A DNA stretch of 64,000 nucleotides, from positions 62,001-126,000 of the forward strand of contig NZ_CYSG01000005.1 in the NCBI RefSeq assembly GCF_001457775.1, read 5' to 3'. Both the position numbers and the translations under genes were made by a program. A model generated the notes under the pieces. That model saw nothing but the letters and a program-made list of their open reading frames with translations, was not told the origin of the DNA and did no database searches. This document shows, piece by piece, positions 35,058 through 44,734 of the stretch. The DNA is from Phaeobacter sp. CECT 5382. Its GTDB lineage: Bacteria > Pseudomonadota > Alphaproteobacteria > Rhodobacterales > Rhodobacteraceae. Each line of letters begins with the position of its first letter. Positions within the stretch are counted from its first letter, which is position 1.

Positions 35058-35750
35058 TCAGCGGCGTTCCGGAAAGATCTGCTGGGCGATGCCAACAAAA
35101 AGCAGATAGACCGAGGTGACAACCAGCCCCCAATGCGCCCAGCTTTGCGGGTGGAAATCCACCCAGGCAGCCCAGCCGGCAAAAAAGGTCCAGGCGAGCG
35201 CCATCGGCAGTGAGATCTTGCGCCAGCGTTCGGTGCGCACGGGGTGGATGAATTTCAGCGGTAGGAACATCGCGATCGACAAGAGCGTCACCAACACCAG
35301 AATGGTCCAGTGGCTGGGCTCCAGCGCAAAAATCACCAGAACCAGCATGTTCCAGCAACCCGGAAAGCCGGAGAACGAATTGTCCTTGGTCTTCATCCGG
35401 GTGTCGGCAAAATACATCGCACTGGCAAAGGTGATAACGATGATGGCAACCCAGCCCGTCCAGCCCGACATCAACCCCGATTTGAACAGGGCAAAGGCGG
35501 GGATGAAGACATAGGTCAAGTAGTCGATGATCAGATCCAGCAGCACGCCATCAAACTGTGGCGCGTAGCGTTTCACATGATAGTGGCGCGCCAGCGGTCC
35601 GTCGACACCATCTACGGCAAAGGCCACAACCAGCCAGACAAACATCAGGCTCCATTTTGCATCGACGGCTGCCAGCATCGACAGCATGGCAAAAACGGCA
35701 CCGGTTGCGGTGAAAAGGTGAACGGAGAGGGCGCGGATCTGAGGTGTCAT
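35058..35750 (-). CDS. pcs: Phosphatidylcholine synthase
   Basis: Inner-membrane enzyme joining CDP-diacylglycerol and choline to give phosphatidylcholine, 230 aa with about 7 hydrophobic segments. The CDP-alcohol phosphatidyltransferase motif is present as D50-G-x2-A-R55, then G68, D72 and D76. The protein aligns in length with the Sinorhizobium and Brucella Pcs. It is monocistronic. This gives a choline-dependent route to phosphatidylcholine. Confidence 0.94.
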   Translation of the reverse strand: MTPQIRALSVHLFTATGAVFAMLSMLAAVDAKWSLMFVWLVVAFAVDGVDGPLARHYHVKRYAPQFDGVLLDLIIDYLTYVFIPAFALFKSGLMSGWTGWVAIIVITFASAMYFADTRMKTKDNSFSGFPGCWNMLVLVIFALEPSHWTILVLVTLLSIAMFLPLKFIHPVRTERWRKISLPMALAWTFFAGWAAWVDFHPQSWAHWGLVVTSVYLLFVGIAQQIFPERR

Positions 35751-35789
35751 AAGCCTCTGATGGCGAAAATCGCGCGCGCCCGCAAGTGT

Positions 35790-36002
35790 TCAGTGGAGCC
35801 GGGTTGGGTATTCCTGCCCCTGAAGCGCAGGTGCCGGGCTCAAAACCCGCAGGGACGTCGCATAAAGTGTTTCGACAGAGCGCGCCGGAGAACCTACCGG
35901 AGAGCGGCGCGATTTTTCGGGATTTTTGGGAAAACGGATTTGCGAAGGCGCAGGGGCTGGCGCGGCAGGGGCCGGATGGAACGAGGCTGTCTGCAAAGTC
36001 AT
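35790..36002 (-). CDS. Possible small protein in the pcs-methyltransferase gap
   Basis: A 70-codon frame, Pro/Ala/Ser-rich at its N-terminus, with AAAGGA nine bases before its ATG. No motif or membrane segment is seen, and third-codon-position use is mixed. It is the best candidate in the 464-base gap 35751-36214, where a competing plus-strand frame (35786-36043) also exists. The rest of the gap shows only an AT-rich promoter stretch near 36120-36190. Confidence 0.3.
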   Translation of the reverse strand: MTLQTASFHPAPAAPAPAPSQIRFPKNPEKSRRSPVGSPARSVETLYATSLRVLSPAPALQGQEYPTRLH

Positions 36003-36214
36003 CTTGGGGCATCCTTTCTGGAGCATCGGGAGCCCTCAGATAACCGGGCAGAGATTAACCATGGCTTTGCACCTCTGGAAAAGATGTTTCGCATTTTAAG
36101 CGTTCGGTTTTCGCGCATTTTGACGCAGGTCACTACATTCCATTTTCCGAATTAGTATAATAATAAGTGTACTGTAATTTTGTTCAGCAGGTCTGTTCAT
36201 CGAGGGAGAGCAGG

Positions 36215-36826
36215 ATGTCGCAAAAAGCAAACTACTGGAATAGCGTCTATCAATCCAAACAGACGGATGAGGTGAGTTGGTTTCAGGCGGAACCGAAAGC
36301 TTCGCTGGAAGCCATCGCGCAGTGTGGTGGGCGGAGCATGTCGGTGATTGACATCGGTGGCGGGGCGTCGCGACTGGTTGGTGCTTTGCTGGACCAGCGG
36401 CGCCGGGATGTGACGGTACTGGATATCTCTGCCAAGGCTTTGACCCTGTCGCGGGCGCGTCTGGGGGCCGAGGGAGATCATGTCGCCTGGATTGCCACGG
36501 ACATCACCACATGGCGCCCACAACGGCAATGGGACATCTGGCACGACAGGGCTGTGTTTCATTTTCTGACAGAAGCTGCGGATCGCACCGCCTATCTGCG
36601 CGCCTTGAAGCAGGCAGTGCGGTCAGGTGGCTTTGCCATTCTGGCCAGTTTCGCGCCGGAAGGGCCGGATAGTTGCAGCGGTCTGCCGGTCCAGAAGTAT
36701 TCACCAGAAAGTCTCGCGGCCGAGTTGGGGGCGGAGTTTGAGCTGCAGCGCAGCTGGGAGGAGACCCACGAAACCCCAAACGGCGGCGCGCAGGCCTTCA
36801 CCTGGTGTCTGTTCAAAAAGATCTGA
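36215..36826 (+). CDS. Class I SAM-dependent methyltransferase
   Basis: The 203-aa protein has the Rossmann methyltransferase fold. Motif I is VIDIGGGASRLV near residue 45, an acidic VLDIS loop follows near 68, then ATDITTW and a DIWHDRAVFHFL segment near 106. The start WNSVYQSKQTDEVSWFQ is typical of a small thiopurine- or tellurite-type methyltransferase group. AGGGAG precedes the ATG. An AT-rich promoter region lies upstream. The substrate is unknown. Confidence 0.85.
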   Translation: MSQKANYWNSVYQSKQTDEVSWFQAEPKASLEAIAQCGGRSMSVIDIGGGASRLVGALLDQRRRDVTVLDISAKALTLSRARLGAEGDHVAWIATDITTWRPQRQWDIWHDRAVFHFLTEAADRTAYLRALKQAVRSGGFAILASFAPEGPDSCSGLPVQKYSPESLAAELGAEFELQRSWEETHETPNGGAQAFTWCLFKKI

Positions 36827-36970
36827 ATGAGGCCGCAAATACGCCGGGCTGTCCCGAAATGCGGGCTCGGAAAACGGCCAGCATAGTACCAGCATAGTAT
36901 CGGATTTTTTTGGTAGGGGTCGGGCGTTTTTTTTGAGGCAGCTCTGCCGTGAGGCTCTTCTTTGGCTGTG

Positions 36971-37993
36971 TCAGGCCTTTGGGTGGGCCCGGTTATACAC
37001 CGCCATAAGATGCGCCGTATCCACCGCAGTATAGGCCTGTGTGGTCGACAATGACGCGTGGCCAAGCAGCTCTTGAATCGACCGTAAATCGCCTCCGGCC
37101 TCCAGCAGATGGGTCGCAAAACTATGGCGCAGCGCATGTGGCGTGGCCGTGGCCGGCAGTCCCAGCTGGGCACGGGTCCGGGCCATGACGCTTTGGATCT
37201 GGCGCGGGTTGAGGCCGCCGCCGCGCACACCGCGAAACAGGGGGGCTGTATCGTCTTGCGGATGCGGGCACAGTTTCAGGTATCGTGAGACAGCTGTACG
37301 GGCGGCATCTATCACTGGCACCATACGTTCCTTGCCGCCTTTGCCCAGAATTCTGAGACTGGCGGGCAGGGGCGCGTCTTTCCCGGTCAGGCCGAGTGCC
37401 TCGGAAATGCGCAAACCACAGCCATAGAGTAGGGTGACTACGGCGACGTCGCGCGCGGCGACCCAATCGGTGCCTGATTGCAGCTCGACGGTCTCTATCA
37501 CGGCACGCGCCGCATCTTTAGCCAGAGGACGGGGCAGTTTCTTTTGAAACTTGGGCGCGCGGGCGGCCAGAACGGCGGTGGGCTCAAACCCTTCGCGTTC
37601 CGCCAGCCAGCGATAAAAGCTTTTGACGGCAGAGAGCTTGCGCGCCAGGGACCGGGCCCCGGTGCCCGAATTGCGCTCATTCGCCATCCAGGCTCGCATG
37701 TCAGAGGTGGAGATCTTTGCCAGTGCGCCCAGGCCCTGTGGCGCGCCACTATGCATGGTCATGAAGGCCAGAAAACTGCCAAGATCGCCGCGATAGGCCG
37801 TGATGGTATTGCTGGCCACGCCTTCCAGGGCGCTCAATCCCTGCAGCCAGAGTTGCAATGCGTCACGGCAGGCCGCAGAAATCAGCGACGCTTGCGCCTT
37901 GCCAAGCAACTCAGGTTGGGTCAGATCGGCTAGCTGCTGTTGCTCACCGGGCGATGAGACATGTTCGGAAGCGGGATGAGCCGTGCGGCTCAC
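36971..37993 (-). CDS. xerC: Tyrosine recombinase XerC
   Basis: Works with XerD at dif to resolve chromosome dimers, 340 aa. The N-terminal SAM-like domain covers about 40-130. The catalytic set is complete: R195, K218, H286, R289, H312 and nucleophile Y321. The GTG start overlaps the DUF484 stop as GTGA. A mobile-element integrase is unlikely because the DUF484-xerC order is conserved in many proteobacteria and no element borders are seen. Confidence 0.93.
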   Translation of the reverse strand: MSRTAHPASEHVSSPGEQQQLADLTQPELLGKAQASLISAACRDALQLWLQGLSALEGVASNTITAYRGDLGSFLAFMTMHSGAPQGLGALAKISTSDMRAWMANERNSGTGARSLARKLSAVKSFYRWLAEREGFEPTAVLAARAPKFQKKLPRPLAKDAARAVIETVELQSGTDWVAARDVAVVTLLYGCGLRISEALGLTGKDAPLPASLRILGKGGKERMVPVIDAARTAVSRYLKLCPHPQDDTAPLFRGVRGGGLNPRQIQSVMARTRAQLGLPATATPHALRHSFATHLLEAGGDLRSIQELLGHASLSTTQAYTAVDTAHLMAVYNRAHPKA

Positions 37994-38697
37994 GAGAGCC
38001 AGCGGCGCATGCTGCGTTCAAACACGCCGGCAAAGAAGGTCAGAAGATCTGTGCCGTGCTGCGGTGTGAACTGGTGCGGATCTTCGGAGCCCAGAACCAA
38101 CAGTCCCGGCAAACGACCCTTGCCAAGATCCAGCCGCAGACAGGCTTCGGAGCGGATCCATTCGGCTTTCTCTCCGTAGACCGTGGGGCTTGCGCCCTGC
38201 ACCTGCCGCAGAGTGACTTGCCGGGCAGGTCCACCCCGGCCATTGGCCGCATAGCTGTCGATGTAGCCGGGGCCTGCGACCTTGAGAATATCCCCCATCC
38301 GCGCGGCGGCGGCATCGCCATCGTTCTGAACGGTTTCCAGCAGCAGCGCGATGGCATCGACCCGCAGGATTTCTGCCAGGTCGGTGGTCAGGGTTTTGAG
38401 GAAGCTTTCGAAGTCCACCGGATCCAGCAGGCGCAGGATGGCACGGTGAATTTGATTCGTACCGGCCAGGTTTTCATAGGCCGCAGCAATGACCGAGCGA
38501 TGAGTGTCCTCCAACCGGTCCAGGCGGGCCTCAAGCCGTTCCATGGCGATACCGCGCATGTCGACGATATTGGAGCCCATGGCGCGCTCATTGGCGGCCA
38601 CCAGGGCGTTCATCAGGCCCTGATCTTCTAATAGCGCATCCGGCTCGGCCAGGATTGCGTCACGCAGGGATGTTTCTAGTTTGGCGGTACTGCTCAT
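37990..38697 (-). CDS. DUF484 family protein
   Basis: The 235-aa protein has a helical N-terminus (about 1-85) and a GAF-like C-terminal domain typical of DUF484 (about 90-230). Function is unknown. It is coupled to xerC by a GTGA overlap. AGAGG stands 7 bases before the ATG at 38697. The open frame to 38865 extends into the intergenic element and is not coding there. Confidence 0.88.
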   Translation of the reverse strand: MSSTAKLETSLRDAILAEPDALLEDQGLMNALVAANERAMGSNIVDMRGIAMERLEARLDRLEDTHRSVIAAAYENLAGTNQIHRAILRLLDPVDFESFLKTLTTDLAEILRVDAIALLLETVQNDGDAAAARMGDILKVAGPGYIDSYAANGRGGPARQVTLRQVQGASPTVYGEKAEWIRSEACLRLDLGKGRLPGLLVLGSEDPHQFTPQHGTDLLTFFAGVFERSMRRWLS

Positions 38698-38840
38698 TCT
38701 TGAACCTCTGTTGGGCTTTGACGTGGTTATAGCATGGGTTTTGCGCGGTGGTGGCAAAATTTTCGTTGATCTGAGGAAAAGGCGGGAAGAGGCCGGGGCC
38801 GGAGTGTAGTCGGCCAGATTACTGGACAAGGACGGTTGCT

Positions 38841-39062
38841 CTCCCGCCCAAGGCCGAGGGATCAAAGATCCATCCGCCCCGGTTGGGCCCGGCGCCGGGC
38901 TGCGCCCGTCGCCACAGGAAGGAAAGAAGAAAGAAACAGAAAAAGGGCTGAGAAGCGGTTTAAGGGCAGGTCTGCCTTAAACGCGCATTGGTAATTTTTG
39001 AATCTGCATCTGCCGCCTCAAGGGTGAACTGCGCTGTGCGCAGCCGCGTGCGCGGCCCTTGA
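38841..39062 (+). repeat. Structured intergenic element, copy B
   Basis: This copy occupies much of the 483-base gap 38698-39180. It shows CTCCCGCCCAA (38841-38851); a hairpin GGATC-AAA-GATCC (38859-38871); GTTGGG (38882-38887); a 10-bp hairpin with loop TGC and one mismatch (38891-38913); a purine-rich spacer; GCTGAGAAG (38947-38955) leading into a hairpin with tip GGGCAG-GT-CTGCC (38955-38984); and the three-way junction (39018-39062). The junction closes with TCAAGGG/CCCTTGA around CTGCGC-TGT-GCGCAG and CCGCG-TG-CGCGG, then CCCG. Both flanking genes are on the minus strand, so in this reading the element is antisense to them. The remainder up to the fsa terminator shows no gene. Confidence 0.75.
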
Positions 39063-39125
39063 CCCGCCAGATACAGGGGGAGTGTCACGTCACTGGATGG
39101 TGGCACTGCATGCCGACAAGACAGA

Positions 39126-39152
39126 AAAGAAAAAGGCGTCCGAGGGACGCCT
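39126..39152 (-). terminator. Intrinsic terminator after fsa
   Basis: On the minus strand, AGGCGTCC-CTC-GGACGCCT is followed by a T-rich run. Confidence 0.85.
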
Positions 39153-39180
39153 TCTCATATCGCTATATCAAGGTCGCGAC

Positions 39181-39834
39181 TTACAGGATCTTGATGTCTG
39201 CCGCCTTGATGTCTGCGAGGAAGGTCGCGAGACCTTTGTCAGTCAGCGGGTGGTTCACCAGTGATTTGATCACCGCTGGTGGCGCGGTGATGACGTCAGC
39301 ACCGATGAGGGCACTGTCCAGGATGTGATTGGCCGAGCGGATCGAGGCCGCCAGGATTTCGGTGTCAAAACCGTAGTTGTCATAGATCTGGCGGATATCG
39401 TTGATCAGCTCCATGCCGTCGAGGTTGATGTCGTCCAGACGGCCAATGAAGGGCGAGATGAATGTCGCACCGGCCTTTGCCGCGATCAGCGCCTGGTTGG
39501 CGGAGAAGCAGAGCGTCACATTGACCATGTGGCCGTCGTCCGACAGGGTTTTGCAGGCCTTGAGGCCATCCCAGGTCAGCGGCACTTTGACGGCGATGTT
39601 TTCAGCGATCTCGACCAGTTTGCGGCCCTCGGCGATCATGGTCTCGGCGTCGGTTGCGGTGACTTCTGCAGAGACGGGGCCGCTGACCAGATCACAGATC
39701 TCTTTGGTGACCTCAATAATGTCACGACCGGATTTCTTGATCAGTGAAGGGTTGGTGGTCACACCATCCACCATGCCCAGATCGTTCAGTTCAGCAATGG
39801 CGTCGATTTCGGCGGTATCTACGAAGAATTTCAT
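39181..39834 (-). CDS. fsa: Transaldolase / fructose-6-phosphate aldolase family
   Basis: The short, single-domain transaldolase form of 217 aa. The Schiff-base lysine is K83 in [10 protein letters not shown]. The start [17 protein letters not shown] and the GVTTNPSLI motif are typical. Close relatives are variously called fructose-6-phosphate aldolase or class TalC transaldolase, and sequence alone does not settle which reaction dominates. It is divergent from priA and ends at a clear terminator. Confidence 0.92.
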   Translation of the reverse strand: MKFFVDTAEIDAIAELNDLGMVDGVTTNPSLIKKSGRDIIEVTKEICDLVSGPVSAEVTATDAETMIAEGRKLVEIAENIAVKVPLTWDGLKACKTLSDDGHMVNVTLCFSANQALIAAKAGATFISPFIGRLDDINLDGMELINDIRQIYDNYGFDTEILAASIRSANHILDSALIGADVITAPPAVIKSLVNHPLTDKGLATFLADIKAADIKIL

Positions 39835-39931
39835 CGGCGGGAATCCTTTTGGGAAAGTTTGGCCTCGATTGCGCTAGCCTTTAGCGCATGGCAGAGGCAT
39901 TAAAAAGCCCTGAGGAGCGGAGGCGACAGGC

Positions 39932-42127
39932 GTGAGCGCACAGGACTATTTCCATCAAGGCGACAGGGTGGCGGTTTTGACCGCGCAACCTCTTGATCGG
40001 CTTTTGGATTATCGCGCGCCTGAGGGCGGCTGTTTTCGCGGCGCCTTTGTCGAAGTGCCGCTGGGGCCGCGCAAGGTTCTCGGGGTGGTCTGGGGTGCGG
40101 GGGGCGGTGGATTTGATTCGGCCAAACTGCGCAGCGTCATCCGGGTGCTGGATGTGGCCCCCATGCGCGAAGAGATGCGGCAGTTTCTGGGCAAGGCGGC
40201 GGATTATACCCTGACGCCGATGTCTGCGATGCTGCGGCTGGCGACGCGCGCGCCGGGGCTGTCGGATCCGCCCTCGATGCGCAAGGTTCTGCGCCTGGGC
40301 GATAAGGAGCCGGACCGCATGACCGATGCCCGTGCCAAGGTGCTGGCAGTCATGGAAGAGTTCGGCGGGCTGGCCTTTACCCCCAAGGAGCTGGCCGACA
40401 TGGCCGATGTGACGCCTTCGGTGGTCAAAGGGCTGGTGAAGCAGGGCGCACTTCGCGAAGAAGAGACCCCGCGCGATCTGCCCTACCCAAACCTGGATCC
40501 GGAACGTCCGAGCAAGGTGTTGACCGAGGATCAGGCCCGCGCTGCTGCGATCCTGGCGGAAGGCGTTGAAAGTGGCGCCTATGGCACCACCTTGCTGAAG
40601 GGGGTGACCGGATCGGGCAAGACCGAAGTCTACCTCGAGGCCGTGGCCTCCTGCCTGCGCAAGGGGCGTCAGGCGCTGGTCTTGCTGCCGGAGATTGCCC
40701 TGACGGCAGAGTTTTTGAAACGGGTCGAGCAGCGTTTTGGCGCGACCCCTGCCGAATGGCATTCCGGGGCTACCATGACAGAACGCCGCCGGGTCTGGCG
40801 CATGGTGGGGCAGGGCAATGCGCAGCTGGTGATTGGTGCCCGCTCGGCGCTGTTTCTGCCCTTTCGCGATCTGGGCCTGATCATCGTCGATGAGGAACAT
40901 GACACCTCGTATAAACAGGAAGAGGGGGTGCTTTATAATGCGCGCGACATGTCGGTGCTGCGCGCCGCGATGTGTTCGGCGCAGGTGGTGTTGGCTTCGG
41001 CGACGCCCAGCCTGGAAACCTGGGTCAATGCCGAGGCGGGGAAATACAGGCGTGTTGATCTGAACGCGCGCTTTGGCACAGCAGTGCTGCCGACGATGAA
41101 AGCGGTGGATATGCGGGCCGAGGATCTGCCGGCAGCGACCTGGATTTCACCGACGCTGAAGGCGGCGATGCAGGAACGGATTGAGCGTGGGGAGCAGTCG
41201 CTGCTGTTTCTCAACCGGCGTGGCTTTGCGCCAGTGACGATCTGCCGGGCCTGTGGCAGTCAGGTGGCCTGTGACAATTGCGATGCCCGTATGGTTGAAC
41301 ACCGGTTCATGAAGCGGCTGATGTGCCATCAATGCGGTGAAACAAAGCCGGTGCCCACCATTTGTCCTTCCTGTCAGGTGGAGGGCAAGATGGCGCCTGT
41401 GGGGCCGGGGATCGAACGGCTGGGCGAAGAGGCCGCAGCGCTGTTTCCCGAGGCGCGCATCGCGGTGTTGAGCTCGGATCTGTTTGGCTCGGCGCGCGCG
41501 TTGAAAGCCCGGATCGAAGAAATCGCGGCAGGGGAGGCGGATATCATTCTTGGCACGCAGCTGGTGGCCAAAGGGCATAACTTTCCGCTGCTGACCCTGG
41601 TTGGGGTGATTGATGCCGATCTTGGCCTGCAGGGGTCGGACCTGCGCGCAGGCGAGCGCACCTTTCAGCTGATGCGGCAGGTGGCCGGGCGCGCCGGGCG
41701 CGCCGAACGCCCCGGTGAGGCATTATTGCAGACGTTCCAGCCAGAACATCCGGTCATTCGTGCCATCCTGACGGGCGATGAGGAGGAATTCTGGCGCGCC
41801 GAGGCTGAACAGCGTCGCGAGGCAGGCGTGCCGCCCTATGGCCGTATGGCGGGGATTATCCTGTCGGGATCTGATCTGGCGCAGGTGTTTGATCTGGGCA
41901 ATGCGCTGGCGCGCAATGACGGGCCGTTGCGGCAGGTTGGCGCGCAGCTTTTTGGACCGGCTCCTGCGCCGATTGCCCGGGGGCGGGGGCGGCACAGGGC
42001 GCGGCTGTTGGTCAAGGCCGCCAAGGGCGTCGCCTTGCAAGAGGCGCTGGCGCGCTGGACCGCCCCGTTCAAAATGAAAGGGGATTTGCGTCTGAGTATT
42101 GACATTGATCCTCAGAACTTCTTTTGA
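39932..42127 (+). CDS. priA: Primosomal protein N' (replication restart helicase)
   Basis: Restarts stalled forks by loading the replisome, 731 aa. The N-terminal 3'-DNA-binding domain is followed by the helicase core with Walker A TGSGKTE (near 225) and DEEHD. The zinc-binding region (about 435-480) has CRACG, CDNCD, CHQCG and CPSC. The start is GTG with GGAGG seven bases upstream. It is transcribed away from fsa. Confidence 0.96.
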   Translation: MSAQDYFHQGDRVAVLTAQPLDRLLDYRAPEGGCFRGAFVEVPLGPRKVLGVVWGAGGGGFDSAKLRSVIRVLDVAPMREEMRQFLGKAADYTLTPMSAMLRLATRAPGLSDPPSMRKVLRLGDKEPDRMTDARAKVLAVMEEFGGLAFTPKELADMADVTPSVVKGLVKQGALREEETPRDLPYPNLDPERPSKVLTEDQARAAAILAEGVESGAYGTTLLKGVTGSGKTEVYLEAVASCLRKGRQALVLLPEIALTAEFLKRVEQRFGATPAEWHSGATMTERRRVWRMVGQGNAQLVIGARSALFLPFRDLGLIIVDEEHDTSYKQEEGVLYNARDMSVLRAAMCSAQVVLASATPSLETWVNAEAGKYRRVDLNARFGTAVLPTMKAVDMRAEDLPAATWISPTLKAAMQERIERGEQSLLFLNRRGFAPVTICRACGSQVACDNCDARMVEHRFMKRLMCHQCGETKPVPTICPSCQVEGKMAPVGPGIERLGEEAAALFPEARIAVLSSDLFGSARALKARIEEIAAGEADIILGTQLVAKGHNFPLLTLVGVIDADLGLQGSDLRAGERTFQLMRQVAGRAGRAERPGEALLQTFQPEHPVIRAILTGDEEEFWRAEAEQRREAGVPPYGRMAGIILSGSDLAQVFDLGNALARNDGPLRQVGAQLFGPAPAPIARGRGRHRARLLVKAAKGVALQEALARWTAPFKMKGDLRLSIDIDPQNFF

Positions 42128-42231
42128 AATCGCAACGGAGTATTGGCCTGAAAGGTTGCGCTCTGCTCGCATTCATCTGGCTTCAAATACCTAACAGCAT
42201 CGCTGGCCGACCCTGCTTCAGAGCATGCTGA

Positions 42232-43305
42232 TCAAGCGGTGGCCGGGCGCAGCTTTTGATCCACCAGCATGTCGGTCGCCATGGCGCCGATCCACATGCA
42301 GAACAATGCAAGCCATGCTGTGCCGGTGAAAATCGACCCACCGGTCACACCAGCCCCAATGGCGCAACCGCCGGCCAACATGCCGCCAAACCCCATCAGC
42401 ACCGCGCCAATCATGGCTTTGCGCATGGTGAGGGCATCGTCAAAGGCCTGAAGTTTCATCTCGCCTGCAGACCAAGCCGCCAGCATCGCGCCGATAAAGA
42501 CGCCCGGCACCAGGCCAATGTCGAATTCCAGAATGGCGTTGCGATCCAGAAAGAACATCAGGGTATGGGCCGACGGGCCGGTGAAGGTCGCACTTTCGAT
42601 CTGCACGGGGTCAAAGGCGACTTGGCTGAGCCCGTAGGTCAGCACCCAACCCAGGGCCACGGCAAAACCGACGCCAGACGCAAAAACCAGACGGGCAGCG
42701 CCAATGCGATTGCGGCGCGACAAAACCAGTGCCACGGCGGCAATGGCCAGCCCCAGCGCGAGACCGCCCCATTCCGGCAGGCCGAATTCCACCAAAAGAT
42801 CCATGTTGCGCCCGCCAGAGGTGATCCAAAGACCCGCGAGGCGATCACGCAGCGGCGACAGCATCCCCGAAAGGCTCATCTGAGCGACCACCGCAAAGAT
42901 CAGACCAGACACAACAGAGCGCAGATTGCCGGTGGCTGCCAGCACCAGCAGGCGCCCGGAACAACCCCGTGCCAGCACCATACCGGCACCAAAAAGCAGC
43001 CCGCCGATGATGGCCCCGGACCAGCTGCCGGGAACGGCCATCATGCGCGCATCGGCACTGCGCATCAGGCCCAGAAGCTCAGCTCCCTGCACCCAGACCA
43101 CGGCAGTGGAGAACGTGAGCAGCCAGACCGCCATCCGATCACCCAACTGGCCGCGGGCAAATTCCACCGTGGCCGCACGTAGACAGAACTTTGAGCGCTG
43201 GGCGGCAATGCCGAAGGTCACCCCGGTCAGCAGCCCAAACAACGCCGCAACGGGCGCTTCGCCCAGGCGTTCGGCCAGGGTCTCAATAAGGGTTAGCAGA
43301 TCCAC
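42232..43305 (-). CDS. YeeE/YedE family sulfur transporter
   Basis: Inner-membrane protein of 357 aa with about nine hydrophobic segments. Conserved cysteines stand in SKFCLRA, ARGCSGR and AGGCAIGAGVTGGS, the pattern of the thiosulfate channel TsuA/YeeE group. It is probably a thiosulfate or sulfur-compound importer. The usual partner, a TusA-like protein, is not adjacent. It is divergent from the MFS carrier. The start codon area has no strong ribosome site. Confidence 0.88.
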   Translation of the reverse strand: MDLLTLIETLAERLGEAPVAALFGLLTGVTFGIAAQRSKFCLRAATVEFARGQLGDRMAVWLLTFSTAVVWVQGAELLGLMRSADARMMAVPGSWSGAIIGGLLFGAGMVLARGCSGRLLVLAATGNLRSVVSGLIFAVVAQMSLSGMLSPLRDRLAGLWITSGGRNMDLLVEFGLPEWGGLALGLAIAAVALVLSRRNRIGAARLVFASGVGFAVALGWVLTYGLSQVAFDPVQIESATFTGPSAHTLMFFLDRNAILEFDIGLVPGVFIGAMLAAWSAGEMKLQAFDDALTMRKAMIGAVLMGFGGMLAGGCAIGAGVTGGSIFTGTAWLALFCMWIGAMATDMLVDQKLRPATA

Positions 43306-43486
43306 GTTGGCGCCCTCCGGGGTTCAATTCAATAAATCATATATATGAAACCGGAAAAAGCAGCTTTGATACAGATCAGCCAAAGTGAAGAGAGGCCGTT
43401 GGGGCTTTTGTGCGCCAGTGCAGCCATGGATGTGCGGGGCGCGCTTTGCTCTCGCGCATCGCGTGGAATGGGCGTAAACGGGCTGC

Positions 43487-44734
43487 ATGTTCAAACCTCT
43501 CCCTCTGGATGCGGCCCGTCATCTGCCGCTGTGGCGCCGCCCCACCACATTGCTTTTTGTGATGGCGCTGTGCATGCCGATCGCCTTCAATGCCTGGTCG
43601 GCCCTGCTCAACAACTTTGTTATCGAGGCAGCACAGTTTGATGGCGCGGACATTGGCCTGCTGCATACGGTGCGTGAAATTCCGGGCTTTCTGGCGATTG
43701 GCGTGATTGCCGTGATCCTGTTTGTCCGCGAGCAAGTGCTGGGCATGGTCTCTTTGATGCTGCTGGGGGTGGCGACGGCCTTTACCGCCTGGTTCCCGTC
43801 GTTGGGGGGCATCCTGACCATTACCATGCTCAGCTCGATCGGGTTCCACTATTACGAGACGGTGAACCAGTCGCTGCAGCTGCAATGGCTGCCCAAAGCA
43901 AAAGCCCCGCAGATGCTGGGTTGGCTGGTTGCGGCCGGGTCGGCGGCGACACTGGTGGTTTATGGGTTGATCGTGCTGTTCTGGGAGCCGCTTAATCTGT
44001 CCTATAATCTGTCCTATAATCTGGTCTTCATGACCGCAGGCGGCGCCACTGCCCTGATCGCGCTGTTTTGCCTCCTGGCCTATCCGCAATTCGACTCCCC
44101 CACACCGCAGACCAAAAAGCTGATCCTGCGCCGCCGCTACTGGCTGTATTATGCGCTGCAGTTCATGGCGGGCGCGCGGCGTCAGATCTTTGTGGTTTTT
44201 GCCGGCTTCATGATGGTCGAAAAATTCGGCTTTGAAGTGCACGAGGTTACCGGCCTGTTTCTGATCAATCTGGTGATCAATATGGTGGCAGCACCTCTGT
44301 TGGGGCGCTTTGTGGCCCATTTTGGTGAGCGCCGCACCCTGATCTTTGAATATAGCGGTCTGGCGTTGGTCTTTGCTCTTTATGGTGGCATCTACTGGTT
44401 TAGCTGGGGCGTGGTGCTGGCGGCCTGTCTTTATGTAGTGGACCATGTGCTGTTTGCCCTGGCGCTGGCACTGAAGACCTATTTCCAGAAGATCGCGGAT
44501 CCGGCCGATATCGCGCCGACGGCGGCTGTGGCCTTTACCATCAACCATATCGCGGCGGTGTTCCTGCCAGTGCTGCTGGGTCTGTTGTGGGTGATCTCGC
44601 CTGGGGCTGTTTTTGCGCTGGCGGCGCTGATGGCGCTGGTGTCGCTGGGGCTGTCCTGTCTGATCCCACGCCACCCGGAGGCAGGCAACGAGACAGTGTT
44701 TTCAAAATATGCATCCCGCGCGCCAGCCGAATAA
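43487..44734 (+). CDS. MFS transporter
   Basis: Major facilitator carrier of 415 aa with about 12 transmembrane helices. The cytoplasmic central loop lies near residues 205-220 (TPQTKKLILRRRYW). A tandem 12-base duplication (about 43997-44020) repeats LSYN in the helix preceding it. No substrate can be read. The gene is alone, divergent from the YeeE gene and followed by prmA after 117 bases. Confidence 0.85.
   Translation: MFKPLPLDAARHLPLWRRPTTLLFVMALCMPIAFNAWSALLNNFVIEAAQFDGADIGLLHTVREIPGFLAIGVIAVILFVREQVLGMVSLMLLGVATAFTAWFPSLGGILTITMLSSIGFHYYETVNQSLQLQWLPKAKAPQMLGWLVAAGSAATLVVYGLIVLFWEPLNLSYNLSYNLVFMTAGGATALIALFCLLAYPQFDSPTPQTKKLILRRRYWLYYALQFMAGARRQIFVVFAGFMMVEKFGFEVHEVTGLFLINLVINMVAAPLLGRFVAHFGERRTLIFEYSGLALVFALYGGIYWFSWGVVLAACLYVVDHVLFALALALKTYFQKIADPADIAPTAAVAFTINHIAAVFLPVLLGLLWVISPGAVFALAALMALVSLGLSCLIPRHPEAGNETVFSKYASRAPAE

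Noticed and set aside
36878-36899. Tandem CCAGCATAGTA repeat downstream of the methyltransferase gene
   Set aside because: Two units of 11 bases only, no array and no associated cas genes, so not a CRISPR or functional iteron set.
36971-37993. Tyrosine recombinase considered as a mobile-element integrase
   Set aside because: The DUF484-xerC pair is housekeeping, and no attachment sites or cargo are seen.
43337-43348. TCATATATATGA palindrome in the YeeE/MFS divergent gap, considered as an operator
   Set aside because: A 12-bp palindrome of alternating AT is common by chance; no second site or known regulator is present.
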